The position numbers were made by a program, and so were the translations under genes. Of a DNA stretch of 64,000 bases, positions 16,975 to 25,813 are shown one piece after another. Below the pieces are notes generated by a model. It did not search any database. It was not told where the DNA came from and saw only the letters and a program-made list of their open reading frames with translations. The stretch is from assembly GCA_027489295.1 (NCBI GenBank), contig JAIYAA010000016.1, positions 46,897 through 110,896 of the forward strand, given 5' to 3'. How positions within the stretch are numbered: the stretch's first letter is position 1; each line of letters opens with the position of its first letter. The DNA is from Sphingomonadales bacterium (lineage in GTDB: Bacteria; Pseudomonadota; Alphaproteobacteria; Sphingomonadales; Sphingomonadaceae).

Positions 16975-19900
16975 CATTCTCGCAGCCCGCACCGACTTTT
17001 CGATTGGCGAGAGCATTCTGACGGCTGAGAAGCTGGTCGATATTGCGCTCGAGACTGGCGCGAAAGCCGTCGCGATCACCGACACCATGAGCGTCACCGG
17101 TATGATCGACTTCACCAACCGCGCGGTGAAGAACAGCATCAAGCCGATCATCGGCGTCAGGCTCCGGCTCAGCGAGAATCCGACCTGGCGACCGGCCAAG
17201 GGCGAGAAGAAGAAGCACATGCCGCCCGAGCACTTCCTCACAGCCTATGTGCTGACCGAGGAGGGCTTGCGCGCAGTTTACCGGCTGCTCACCAAGGCGA
17301 ACGGCCCGGATCGCTTCTACTACACCGCAAAGCTCGGCTATGAGGATCTCTGGGAGGAGCTCAAGGCGCTCGGTGCTGGGCATCTCGCATTCCACCTGGG
17401 CGAAACGCATGGCGTTATCATGCGCAGCGATGCGGAGACGATCGTCGAGACCCTCGCCGACTTCGTGCATCCTGAATACGTCTTTGCGCCGCTCGTGCCG
17501 GTCAACACGCCCTACTTCGGCGCCGTCAACGCACGGTCGCTGGCCTTCATCAACGCCGGTAAGGCTCGACCGCTCGTCATCCGGCCCGCGTTCTACGAAG
17601 ACGGTGCAGCCGATGCGCACGAGGTTATTGGCGCGATCGCCAATGGCAATCGTGTGAGCGATCCCTGGCACAAGTCGACCCACAACCGCGACTTCTCGGT
17701 CCTGTCCGCTGCTGATCTGGTCGAAAACTGCAAGACGGCAGCCAAGCATCTGACCGATCGCGGCCTTGGTGCATGCGGGCCGCACTTCACGCAGGGCCTG
17801 AAGAACACCGACTGGCTCGTCGCGCAGGTCACGTATCAGTGGCAGAAACAGCCTGTCTCCCTGCCCGAGATGGCGCCTGATGAGTTCGCAAAGGTGGTCG
17901 AAGAGTGCAAGAAGGGCTTTGCCCAGCGGTTCGGTCAGGAAGTGTTTGGGCACAAGCCGACGAAGGAAGAGCTGGTCGAGGTCTACAAGCCTCGCCTGAT
18001 GTATGAGCTGGATATCCTGCGCAAGCTTTCGTTCTCAGGCTACTTCCTGCTGGTGCAGGACGTCGTCCAGTTCGCAAAGCGCGAGGGCATTCTCGTCGGC
18101 CCGGGGCGCGGCTCCGTCGGTGGCTCGCTCGTTGCATATCTGATGGGCATCACCGACTGTGATCCGCTGCGCTTCGGCCTGCTCTTCGAACGCTTCATCA
18201 ATCCGGAACGTCTCGATCTTCCCGACGCCGACCTCGACTTCATGTCCGAGCGCCGACACGAAATCATCGGCTATCTGATCGACAAATACGGCGAGAAGCG
18301 CGTGGCCGGCGTGTCGAACTTCGGCAGGCTTGCGGCTGCGTCCGCGATCCGTGACGTCTCGAAGGCGTTCCAGATCCCCGAGAAGGACTTCGCGGTCTCG
18401 AAATTCGTGCCCAAGCTGCACGGTGCAAACGTGCCCCTGCCCCAGTGCGCCGAGCAGGTCGCGGAGATCGGTGAGTTCTCCGACAAGTATCCGGCGCACT
18501 GGTCGATCATGGAGCGCCTCGAGGGCACGATCCGCAATATGTCGCAGCACGCGGCCGGCATCGTCGTCGGTGGCGTCGATATCGAGGAGCGCGCCGTCAT
18601 CGAGCGCCGCAAGGGCGACAGTGCCGTCGTCTGCTGGGACAAGCGCATCGTCGAGGATCAGGGCCTGGTCAAGATGGATATTCTGGGGCTCAGCACGCTC
18701 GACCTGATCGCGCTGGTGCTCGACTACATTCGCGAGCGACACGGCAAGCGGATCAATCTCATGAAGATCCCGCTCGATGACGAGGCAGTGCTGAAGAACT
18801 TCGCAGAAGGCCTGACCGTCGGCGTCTTCCAGTTCGAAAGCCCCGGCATGCGCAAGCTGCTGCGTGAGCTTGGCAAGGACGGTCTGATCACCTTCGACGA
18901 TATCACCGCAGCGACCGCGCTCTACCGTCCAGGCCCGATGGAGTCTGGCATGATGGACAGCTACTACCGGCGCAAGCAGGGCAATGAGAGCGTCGATTAC
19001 GACCACCCGCTGATGGAAGACGTGCTCCGCGAGACATACGGCGTCATCGTCTACCAGGAGCAGGTCATGAAGATCTCCCAGGTGATCGCCGGCTATTCCG
19101 GCGCCGACGCTGACAAGCTGCGCAAGATCATGGGTAAGAAGCTGCCCGAGGAGATGAAGAAGGAGCGCGGCAAGTTCGTCGACGGCTGCGTGGCGACCAT
19201 CAACTGCGAGCCGAACTGGGCCGGTGCCCTCTTCGACAAGATCGAAGGCTTCGCCGGCTACGGCTTCAACAAGAGCCACTCGGTCGAATACACGCTGATT
19301 TCCTGGCAGTCGATGTGGCTGAAGACGCACTATCCGGTCGAGTTCTTCGCCGCAGCGCTGACCCTGCTCGACGAGGATCGCCTGCCGGCTGTGCTGCGCG
19401 ATGCAAAGCGCTTCGGCATCGACGTCAACATGCCGGATATCAATCTGTCGTCCGGTCGCTTCGAGATCCTCACCGATGTCCGGCTGTCGATCCCGTTCCA
19501 GCGTATCAAGGGCATCTCCTCGACCGCGACAAAGGCGATCCTCGAAGCGCGGGCAGCCGGGCCGTTCGCGAACAAGGCCGACTTCCTCGACCGCGTGAAC
19601 AAGTCCAAGTGCAACATCAAGGTGCAGACGGCGCTCGACCTCGTCGGTGCGTTCTCGCGCATCGAGCCAGGGCAGACCAATCCGGACGATCCGAGCCGCA
19701 TTCGCGATCAGTTGGAGCTTCTGCCAGGTCTGATCGTGGCAAACGTGCCGGTGCAGCGCGACCTCGACAGCTCCAAGCAGTCGAAGCAGGAGATTGCCGC
19801 AGTCGTCGATGAATATCGTGCCGAGCTGTCGGAAGACGGGCTCATGGTGCAGCCGCTCTTTGGCAAGAAGGCGCGCTTCATGATCATCACCGATGCGCCG

Positions 19901-20320
19901 AACAACCCGGAAGAGCAGGAAGGCCAGATCAGCTACGGCAAGGCGTCAGCGCCGGTCATCGACGCGCTGGCTGCCCACAACTTCACGCGCGAGGACGTCT
20001 ACTGGACGGCGATGCTGAAGCGGCCGAAGGCCGGCAAGCAGCCCTCCCCTGACGAGATCCGCATGTATTGGCCGTATCTGGAGCGGGAGATCAAGATCCT
20101 CGAGCCACCGGTCATCGTGCTGCTCGGCTCGTCGGTCCTGCGCAAGTTCATCCCCGACTTCAAGGGCAAGGCATCCGACGAAGCGGGCAAGGTCATCTAC
20201 TCGAAGGAGTGGGACGCCAACCTGGTCGTCGGCTTCTCACCCGGCGAGCTCTACTATGCGCCCGAGAAAATCGAACTCCTTGAAAACGTGTTCGCCTCGG
20301 TCGTCGATCTGATCGATTAA
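16967..20320 (+). CDS. dnaE: DNA polymerase III alpha (DnaE-like) fused to a UDG-like domain
   Basis: 1117 residues. N-terminal PHP domain is degenerate: the HxHSxYS and TDH metal sites are replaced by AARTDFS and TDT, so it is probably not a proofreading nuclease. The family C polymerase core is intact: GPGRGSVGGSLVAYLMGIT, PDADLDF (catalytic Asp pair, ~417-423), FGRLAAASAIRDV, VFQFESPGMRKLL and GFNKSHSVEYTL. After about residue 960 an extra ~155-residue domain resembles family 4/5 uracil-DNA glycosylases (MIITDAPNNP, ISYGKASAPVIDALL-like, VIVLLGSSVL, FSPGELYY); the usual catalytic His of the last motif is Phe here. I chose ATG 16967 over an upstream in-frame start because the PHP fold begins there. 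Confidence 0.88.
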   Translation: MHSILAARTDFSIGESILTAEKLVDIALETGAKAVAITDTMSVTGMIDFTNRAVKNSIKPIIGVRLRLSENPTWRPAKGEKKKHMPPEHFLTAYVLTEEGLRAVYRLLTKANGPDRFYYTAKLGYEDLWEELKALGAGHLAFHLGETHGVIMRSDAETIVETLADFVHPEYVFAPLVPVNTPYFGAVNARSLAFINAGKARPLVIRPAFYEDGAADAHEVIGAIANGNRVSDPWHKSTHNRDFSVLSAADLVENCKTAAKHLTDRGLGACGPHFTQGLKNTDWLVAQVTYQWQKQPVSLPEMAPDEFAKVVEECKKGFAQRFGQEVFGHKPTKEELVEVYKPRLMYELDILRKLSFSGYFLLVQDVVQFAKREGILVGPGRGSVGGSLVAYLMGITDCDPLRFGLLFERFINPERLDLPDADLDFMSERRHEIIGYLIDKYGEKRVAGVSNFGRLAAASAIRDVSKAFQIPEKDFAVSKFVPKLHGANVPLPQCAEQVAEIGEFSDKYPAHWSIMERLEGTIRNMSQHAAGIVVGGVDIEERAVIERRKGDSAVVCWDKRIVEDQGLVKMDILGLSTLDLIALVLDYIRERHGKRINLMKIPLDDEAVLKNFAEGLTVGVFQFESPGMRKLLRELGKDGLITFDDITAATALYRPGPMESGMMDSYYRRKQGNESVDYDHPLMEDVLRETYGVIVYQEQVMKISQVIAGYSGADADKLRKIMGKKLPEEMKKERGKFVDGCVATINCEPNWAGALFDKIEGFAGYGFNKSHSVEYTLISWQSMWLKTHYPVEFFAAALTLLDEDRLPAVLRDAKRFGIDVNMPDINLSSGRFEILTDVRLSIPFQRIKGISSTATKAILEARAAGPFANKADFLDRVNKSKCNIKVQTALDLVGAFSRIEPGQTNPDDPSRIRDQLELLPGLIVANVPVQRDLDSSKQSKQEIAAVVDEYRAELSEDGLMVQPLFGKKARFMIITDAPNNPEEQEGQISYGKASAPVIDALAAHNFTREDVYWTAMLKRPKAGKQPSPDEIRMYWPYLEREIKILEPPVIVLLGSSVLRKFIPDFKGKASDEAGKVIYSKEWDANLVVGFSPGELYYAPEKIELLENVFASVVDLID

Positions 20321-20333
20321 CAAAGGAAATCCA

Positions 20334-20873
20334 ATGAGCGACGAAACACCCCACGAAGTCCCGACTATCAAGGTCCGGAACTACATCGACTCCACCAAGC
20401 TGCGCGCTGACCTCGGCTACACGACGACGAACCTGTCGGACGCGATGATGACCCAGGCGAGCCTGTTTGCGCATTACGGCGAGCAGGCAGCCAAGGCCTC
20501 GCGCCAGGTGGACAATCTCAAGCTGGTGCTCGAGAACACCGAGGCAGCCGTCTATCGCCTCATCCGCGATGACGTTGCATCCAAGGGCGAGAAAGTCACC
20601 GAGGCCCTGCTCGAAAAGCTGGTCACGCGCCATGCGCGCGTCATCCAGGCGAAGCGCAATCTGAACGAAGCCAAGCAGATCGAGGCTGTCGCGAAGATCG
20701 CGGTCGAATCCTTCCGGCATCGCCGCGACATGCTCGTCCAGCAGGGGCTGATCATGCGCGAGGAGATGAAGGGCGACCTGGTTATCGGCGCACGGTCTGA
20801 GCGCGAGCGCGAGGTCGACAATCTCAAGGACGCCTACCTTTCGCGCGTGAAAAATCGTCAGGAAGAAGCATAA
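20334..20873 (+). CDS. Coiled-coil protein, possible recombination accessory factor
   Basis: 179 residues, mostly helical with predicted coiled-coil segments (residues ~50-150). The stretch NLSDAMMTQASLFAHYG plus Glu/Arg-rich helices is typical of phage proteins encoded beside SSB and RecA genes, but I cannot name the family. It directly follows the polymerase and is followed by a promoter. Confidence 0.55.
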   Translation: MSDETPHEVPTIKVRNYIDSTKLRADLGYTTTNLSDAMMTQASLFAHYGEQAAKASRQVDNLKLVLENTEAAVYRLIRDDVASKGEKVTEALLEKLVTRHARVIQAKRNLNEAKQIEAVAKIAVESFRHRRDMLVQQGLIMREEMKGDLVIGARSEREREVDNLKDAYLSRVKNRQEEA

Positions 20874-20877
20874 TCCG

Positions 20878-20926
20878 CTGTCATTCCGTGATTTTCACGC
20901 TATTACATGATAAGTCAAAATTGACT
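20878..20926 (+). promoter_or_regulatory. Phage-type promoter with +1 operator
   Basis: CTGTCA followed by TTCC, 16-base spacer, CTATTA (20900-20905), then TGATA and a near-perfect palindrome AGTCAAAATTGACT (20913-20926) at the expected start of transcription. Confidence 0.65.
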
Positions 20927-20945
20927 GACAACATCGAGGACACCA

Positions 20946-21188
20946 ATGAAACAGATCATCAAGCTGATCACCCGCATCCTTCGCCAGAAGCGCTCTGTCG
21001 AGCAGATCACCCGCCCGCTCACGTCGATCATGTCCAATCTCGATGCATTCGAGGCTGAGCAGAAGAAGCGCGCCGAAGCCGAACGCAAGCGTGCCGAGGC
21101 TCGTCTGCAGGCTGCCGCGCAGGCTGAAGGCGCCGCTGGCCAGGCTTCCAAGGCTCGCGAAAAGTTCGCTGCAATTTTCGCCGACTGA
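20946..21188 (+). CDS. Small coiled-coil protein
   Basis: 80 residues; basic N-terminus (MKQIIKLITRILRQKRS), then an Ala/Glu/Lys/Arg-rich coiled coil. No catalytic motif. Has its own promoter and sits upstream of the SSB gene. Confidence 0.55.
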   Translation: MKQIIKLITRILRQKRSVEQITRPLTSIMSNLDAFEAEQKKRAEAERKRAEARLQAAAQAEGAAGQASKAREKFAAIFAD

Positions 21189-21202
21189 TCGCGAAAATTC
21201 CT

Positions 21203-21230
21203 ATGCACTCCCGCTGAAAAGCGTCTATTA
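21203..21230 (+). promoter_or_regulatory. Phage-type promoter for the SSB gene
   Basis: ATGCAC followed by TCCC, 16-base spacer, CTATTA (21225-21230). Transcription would begin at or just before the 11-bp hairpin at 21235. Confidence 0.6.
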
Positions 21231-21234
21231 TGTC

Positions 21235-21297
21235 TTTAGCGATTTAGCGAAATCGCTAAAGCAGCAAAGCACCAAAGCAGACAAGCACCAAAGCAGA
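21235..21297 (+). promoter_or_regulatory. SSB mRNA leader: hairpin plus two 15-nt direct repeats
   Basis: Perfect 11-bp stem TTTAGCGATTT / AAATCGCTAAA with loop AGCG (21235-21260), followed by two copies of AAGCACCAAAGCAGA (21267-21281 and 21283-21297) that are A-rich and unstructured, running into the ribosome-binding site. T4 gene 32 protein represses its own translation by binding an A-rich leader behind a 5' RNA structure; the layout here is similar. Confidence 0.6.
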
Positions 21298-21311
21298 AAA
21301 GGAACACAGCT

Positions 21312-22262
21312 ATGGCTCTCTCTCCCGTCCTTCAGAAACTGGTATCTCAGGCCGCGAACAAGTATTCGCGCTCGTCCGGTTCCCGCATCAAGCCGAAGGA
21401 AGGCGTCAACCGCTACCGCATCCTCGTTCCCGACGTGAACGCTCAGTTCTGGGCTGATCTCGGCGTTCACTGGATCAAGACCGAGCTCTCCGACGGAGCA
21501 AAGCCGGTCGCCGTCGTCGGTTGCTCCGACGTCGTTCACCAGCAGCCCTGCGCAATCGATACCGCAATCGACCAGGCCATTGCCTCGGCCATCGATGAGG
21601 AATCGAAGAAGCTCTACGAGAGCTGGCGCGCTCGCAAGTCCGTCCTTCTCAACGTTCTCGACCGTTCGAAGCACTCGACCGATCCGGACGCCGTCCAGAT
21701 CCTCGAGGTGACGACCACCACCTTCGGCGCGATCATGGGCATCGTGCAGCAGTATGCCGAGGAAGGCGAAGACATTCTCGACGCTCAGAACGGCATGGAC
21801 ATCTCACTCACTCGCTCCGGCAAGGGCCTGAACACCGAATACACGGTCAACGTCGCGCCCGGTCAGTCGAAGCCGGTCACGAAGGCTCACCTGCAGAACG
21901 CGAACGATCTCCTCGATCACATCAACAAGGAGTTCTTCAAGGGCGACGATCAGAAGGCGCTCAACGTGATCAGCCAGACTGCGCAGATCAACGTTCCCCG
22001 CCTTGCTGCACGCACGCCGACTGCCGCACTGACCTCTAAGGCGGCTGCTGTCGCTGAAGCGGCCGACGAGGCTGAAGATCTGTCGCAGGATCTCGACGAC
22101 GCAGCACCGTTCGAGGTCGAGGAGGAAGCTCCGGCACCTGCGCCGAAGGCATCTGCGAAGCCGGCACCGAAGGCCGCTGCAAAGCCTGCCCCGGCTCCCG
22201 AGGCTGATACCTCTGATGACGACGACCTGGCCGACGTTCTCGCCGACCTGGACGATCTCTAA
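21312..22262 (+). CDS. ssb: Single-stranded DNA-binding protein (gp32-like)
   Basis: 316 residues, about T4 gp32 size. The N-terminal ~20 residues are basic; the core (NRYRILVPDVNAQFWADLGVHW...) is followed by an Ala/Pro/Lys linker (270-300) and an acidic C-terminal tail SDDDDLADVLADLDDL, the protein-recruiting tail typical of SSBs. A gp32 zinc motif is not obvious. Position between polymerase and recombination genes supports the assignment. The leader suggests autoregulation. Confidence 0.7.
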   Translation: MALSPVLQKLVSQAANKYSRSSGSRIKPKEGVNRYRILVPDVNAQFWADLGVHWIKTELSDGAKPVAVVGCSDVVHQQPCAIDTAIDQAIASAIDEESKKLYESWRARKSVLLNVLDRSKHSTDPDAVQILEVTTTTFGAIMGIVQQYAEEGEDILDAQNGMDISLTRSGKGLNTEYTVNVAPGQSKPVTKAHLQNANDLLDHINKEFFKGDDQKALNVISQTAQINVPRLAARTPTAALTSKAAAVAEAADEAEDLSQDLDDAAPFEVEEEAPAPAPKASAKPAPKAAAKPAPAPEADTSDDDDLADVLADLDDL

Positions 22263-22269
22263 GAAAACC

Positions 22270-22413
22270 GTCAGCGCGTGGCTCCCCCTCGCTGCGCGCT
22301 GACCGGCCACCTGATGCCGCATCGGGTGTGATCCGAAGCAGAGCCGCAATTCTCTGCTTTCGAGTGACCGGAGCCCTGCTCTGTCTCTCTCCGCGTCTCG
22401 CGGGGCTCCGGTC
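22270..22413 (+). ncRNA. Array of four stable hairpins between ssb and the exonuclease
   Basis: Stems: GTCAGCGCG/CGCGCTGAC (22270-22303), CACCTGAT/ATCGGGTG (22308-22328), AAGCAGAG/CTCTGCTT (22336-22359), and GACCGGAGCC/GGCTCCGGTC (22366-22413). No T-run follows, so they are not simple terminators. Could be an mRNA stability or processing element, or a small RNA. Confidence 0.5.
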
Positions 22414-22440
22414 TAATCTCTCCGCATAAGGAATATGGCT

Positions 22441-23400
22441 ATGAACCGGTATCTGCTCATCGACGGCAGCAACATCACGCATGCCGCAAACAGCTCGAAA
22501 AAGCTGACGGCCGGCACCACAGAGGTTCAGGCAGTTTTTGGTTTCATGCGCACGATGCGCAAGATCTGCGCCACCTATCCCGGCGCGACACCGATCGTCC
22601 TTTGGGACGGCGCCTCCTGGCGCAACATGCTCTTCCCCGACTACAAGGAAAATCGAGAAAAGAACGAGACCAAGGCCGAGAAGGCGCAGCAGGAAGCCCG
22701 ACAGACGGCTCGCGCGCAAATGCCGGCGATCAAGAAGGGTCTCGAGCTGCTCGGCGTCACACAGATCCGCGCCTCGAACATGGAAGCCGACGACCTGGCT
22801 GCCATTGTCGGCGATCGCTATGCAAAGCGTGGCGACAAGATCGTTCTCGTATCCGGCGACAAGGACTGGGTGCAGCTCGTTCTCCCGAACATGATCTGGT
22901 TCGATCCGATTGTTGATCGCAAGATCCGCACCGCGGCCGATATCGAGCCGGCGCTTGGCTACAAGGTCGACAGCTTTCAGCAGTTCCTCGAGATGAAATG
23001 CATCATGGGCGACAGCGGCGACAATATCGGTGGCGTCGGTGGTATCGGCGACAAGGGCGCGATCCAGTTTCTCGCCGAATACGGCTCGGTCGCGAACTTC
23101 TCCAACATGATCCTCGACAAGACACTCGATCCGGCCAAGCTGCCCAAGAAGATCCGGGACTTCGCGCTCAGCGAGGAAAAGCAGATGATCTTCCAGCGCA
23201 ACATGCGCCTGATGGACCTGCGCACCTCGGCGCGTCCCGTACCCGTCAACATGCAGATCAACAAGGGCACGCCTGACGTCGAGCGCTTCCGGACGTTCTG
23301 CACCCGTTTCATGTTTCAATCCTTCCTGAAGAACCTGGAAACGTGGGTCAGCGTCTTCCCGGCCTTCACCGAAATCGAAGAGGAGCGCGCAGCAGCATGA
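22441..23400 (+). CDS. 5'-3' exonuclease / flap endonuclease
   Basis: 319 residues of the FEN/PIN-like 5' nuclease fold. Metal ligands: LLIDGSN at the start, VLWDGAS, EADDLAA, LVSGDKDW and the helix-3-turn region MGDSGDNIGGVGGIGDKGA. Would remove RNA primers and flaps, similar to T4 RNase H or the PolI 5' nuclease. ATG at 22435 is only 2 bases from AAGGA, so I use 22441. Confidence 0.88.
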   Translation: MNRYLLIDGSNITHAANSSKKLTAGTTEVQAVFGFMRTMRKICATYPGATPIVLWDGASWRNMLFPDYKENREKNETKAEKAQQEARQTARAQMPAIKKGLELLGVTQIRASNMEADDLAAIVGDRYAKRGDKIVLVSGDKDWVQLVLPNMIWFDPIVDRKIRTAADIEPALGYKVDSFQQFLEMKCIMGDSGDNIGGVGGIGDKGAIQFLAEYGSVANFSNMILDKTLDPAKLPKKIRDFALSEEKQMIFQRNMRLMDLRTSARPVPVNMQINKGTPDVERFRTFCTRFMFQSFLKNLETWVSVFPAFTEIEEERAAA

Positions 23401-23876
23401 CAGACGAGGCCAAGAAGGCGCTCGAGAACGCCATCAGCAAGATCGGCAAGGGTTACGGCGAGCTTTTGAAGGTCGCAGAGCGCTATGGGTATGACATCGA
23501 GCCCGCCCAGTATCAGAAGGCCCGCGTCTTCCTGGATCGCACCATCGGCAAGATCTGGGAAAACATCGACGTGGTGCGCGACGTGGCGAGCGCAACGAGC
23601 GGCAACTTCTCGCTCGACCAGGTGGATCTGCCTCTGACCGAACACGTCGACCGTCCAGTGTCGATCCATGAGCACCTGCGCGCGCACGTCGCAGCAACCG
23701 CTCAGCCGGCCGAACTGTCCGATGGCCGCGCCCTTGCTCGACAGATTGGTGGCCGACTGACGAAGTCGGCTATCGCAAGACTCGAATTGGAGCAGTCAGT
23801 CAATACTGATTCCCCACGCACGACGGAGTCGTCCGGCATGTCCGACGATGACGACGTGGACTTCATCGACGATTAA
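23397..23876 (+). CDS. Protein of unknown function with acidic C-terminus
   Basis: 159 residues; helical N-terminal part (KKALENAISKIGKGYGELLKVAERYGYDI) and an SSB-like acidic end SDDDDVDFIDD. Overlaps the exonuclease stop and lies just before recA, so a recombination role is plausible but unproven. A palindromic operator is embedded near its 3' end. Confidence 0.55.
   Translation: MTDEAKKALENAISKIGKGYGELLKVAERYGYDIEPAQYQKARVFLDRTIGKIWENIDVVRDVASATSGNFSLDQVDLPLTEHVDRPVSIHEHLRAHVAATAQPAELSDGRALARQIGGRLTKSAIARLELEQSVNTDSPRTTESSGMSDDDDVDFIDD
23798..23811. promoter_or_regulatory. Palindromic operator inside a gene 3' end, upstream of recA
   Basis: AGTCAATACTGATT, within the last third of the gene at 23397 and ~80 bases before the recA start. 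Confidence 0.4.
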
Positions 23877-23889
23877 CAGGAGAACGAAA

Positions 23890-24996
23890 ATGGCATCTGC
23901 AGGAAGCATCGCTTCAATCCTCGCCGGCGCGATCGGTGGCAGCGACGAGCAGTCGACGGTGACGGGCTATCTCGACACCGGCTACCCGCCCCTCAATCAT
24001 GCGCTGACGCATCGCTGGGACGGTGGTCTGCCGGTCAAGCGCATCGTCGAAATCTATGGCCCTGAGTCCTCTGGCAAGACCGCACTCGCGACGATGGCCA
24101 TGGCCGACGCGCAGCGCCAGGGCGGCTTTGCCGGCTTCAATGACCACGAGCGCTCTTTCGACGAGCCGCAGGGTATCAATCTCGGCCTGTCTGTCGATCC
24201 GGACAAGTGGCTCTACAAGAAGCCGAAGACCTTCGAGGAGTCGCTGACGCTCTGCGTTCAGACGGCTCTCATCCTGCGCGGCCAGAAGCTCATCCCCGAT
24301 GACGCGCCGATCTGCTGGGTCTTCGACTCCCTCGCATTCATGGTGCCGCAGTCGGCGCTCTACGAGATGAAGGGCGGCAAGGTCGTGAAGGAAAAGAGCG
24401 CCTCCGAGCGTTCGATGCACGACAACACCGCGCTTGCCCGCGCGACGTCGGCGCACTTCCCGGCCTTCGCCCAGCACTGCGAAGACCTCAACATCTGCGC
24501 CATCTTCCTCAACCAGATCCGCATGAACATCGGCGTGGTCTACGGCAATCCGGAAACGACACCGGGCGGCAAGACGCCGAAATACGTCTTCTCGCAGCGC
24601 ATCTCGCTCGGATCCTCTAAGATCACCAAGGGCGAAGGTGCAAATGCTGAAGTGCTCGGCGCGCAGATCACGGCCAAGGTGATCAAGAACAAGGTCAGCC
24701 GGCCGTTCGAGACTGCCAAGTGGCGCTTCGAGTTCCAGGACAACGGCCAGGGGCACTTTGCCGTCGCTCGATCCCTCCTCGAGTTCCTCTGTGAGCAGGG
24801 CATTCTCAAGAAGACTGGCGCCTACATCACCTGGACCGACGGCAAGAAGTATTTCGCCGGCCCGCTCGCGCAGAAGATCGAGGATGAGAACCTCCTCGAC
24901 GAACTGAAGGCCCTGCTGCCGGCTGCCGAGGAATACGAAGCTCCGGTCGCGGTCGAGACTGACGACACCGACGAAGCCGATCAAGACGCAGCCTGA
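23890..24996 (+). CDS. recA: RecA/UvsX-like recombinase
   Basis: 368 residues. Walker A GPESSGKTA at ~57-65, Walker B ICWVFDSLAFM, conserved FLNQIRMNIGVVYGNPETTPGG (RecA loop L2 region) and an acidic C-terminal tail. Forms filaments on ssDNA and pairs homologous strands; in phages it supports recombination-dependent replication with SSB and SbcCD, which are all nearby. Start ATG 23890 follows AGGAG. Confidence 0.9.
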   Translation: MASAGSIASILAGAIGGSDEQSTVTGYLDTGYPPLNHALTHRWDGGLPVKRIVEIYGPESSGKTALATMAMADAQRQGGFAGFNDHERSFDEPQGINLGLSVDPDKWLYKKPKTFEESLTLCVQTALILRGQKLIPDDAPICWVFDSLAFMVPQSALYEMKGGKVVKEKSASERSMHDNTALARATSAHFPAFAQHCEDLNICAIFLNQIRMNIGVVYGNPETTPGGKTPKYVFSQRISLGSSKITKGEGANAEVLGAQITAKVIKNKVSRPFETAKWRFEFQDNGQGHFAVARSLLEFLCEQGILKKTGAYITWTDGKKYFAGPLAQKIEDENLLDELKALLPAAEEYEAPVAVETDDTDEADQDAA

Positions 24997-25007
24997 TCGG
25001 AGCATCG

Positions 25008-25244
25008 ATGATCAGCTTTGAAGTCCGGCTCAAGCGCACGATCACCGTCACCTCACGGGTGAAGGTCGAGGTCGAGTCGGACAGCCAGGCAGACGCCGGA
25101 GCGAAAGCACTCGCTCTGGCTGAAGCTGGCGAAGTCCAGTGGTCAGAACCTCTGGGCGAGGCGCCGACAATCGGCGCTATTGAAGTGGAGCGCGTTGTTC
25201 CCGTTGTCGATCTTGATTTCGCCGACGAAGAAATCGACTCCTGA
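25008..25244 (+). CDS. Small protein of unknown function
   Basis: 78 residues, beta-rich and acidic (ITVTSRVKVEVESDSQADAGAKALALAEAG), reminiscent of small DpnD/PcfM-like phage proteins but not firmly assigned. Eleven bases after recA, so probably in the same transcript. Confidence 0.5.
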   Translation: MISFEVRLKRTITVTSRVKVEVESDSQADAGAKALALAEAGEVQWSEPLGEAPTIGAIEVERVVPVVDLDFADEEIDS

Positions 25245-25250
25245 TGTTTC

Positions 25251-25302
25251 GTGCCGCGTCTATTCTGTCTATTCAGTATGAAACAGACAGGAGACGCGGC
25301 AC
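25251..25302 (+). promoter_or_regulatory. Promoter enclosed in an 11-bp inverted repeat (ASCH gene)
   Basis: Arms GTGCCGCGTCT (25251-25261) and AGACGCGGCAC (25292-25302) enclose two CTATTC -10-like copies (25260-25265, 25269-25274) and an inner CTGTCT/AGACAG repeat. Transcripts reading through from recA would fold the start region into a hairpin; those begun at the local promoter lack the left arm. Confidence 0.55.
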
Positions 25303-25306
25303 AAAC

Positions 25307-25813
25307 ATGAAATGCATCTCGATATGGCAGCCCTATGCGACGCTCGTCGTGAAGGGCTTTAAGTTTTTCGAAACACGGACCTGGGCGCCGCCCAAGTCGG
25401 TCATCGGTCAGAGGATCGGGATCGCCTCGACGAAGAGCATCGTGCCGCAGCAGCGCGCCGAGTTTGACAACGAGCGCTTCCAGACCTCCTACAGCGATCT
25501 TGGCCTGCCTCATCTCGACGACCTGCCCCGTGGCTATCTGCTCGGCACGGTCTTGCTCGACAGCTACGAGCAGATCACCGAGGAGTTCCTCGAGGATATC
25601 ACCGAGGAGGAAAAGACCTATGGCTGGTTCAACCTGGGCGGTTTCGCCTGGCGCCTGAAACAGCCGGAAGAGTTCGCTCATCCGATCGCCATCCGCGGCG
25701 CGCAGGGCCTCTATGAGTGGAAGGGCTTTGAAAATGGCGCGCAAGCCGAAGGTAAAATCGACGGAGATTCGGCGCGGCCGAAGGATCTACGGTCGAATCT
25801 ATCACTTTGCTAA
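25307..25813 (+). CDS. ASCH-domain protein
   Basis: 168 residues. The start ISIWQPYATLVVKGFKFFETRTW is the ASCH signature (a PUA-like RNA-binding fold), followed by a GYLLGTVLLDSYEQI strand. ASCH proteins are thought to bind RNA or modified nucleobases. The C-terminal ~27 residues overlap the next gene. ATG 25307 is immediately downstream of the inverted repeat. Confidence 0.75.
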   Translation: MKCISIWQPYATLVVKGFKFFETRTWAPPKSVIGQRIGIASTKSIVPQQRAEFDNERFQTSYSDLGLPHLDDLPRGYLLGTVLLDSYEQITEEFLEDITEEEKTYGWFNLGGFAWRLKQPEEFAHPIAIRGAQGLYEWKGFENGAQAEGKIDGDSARPKDLRSNLSLC

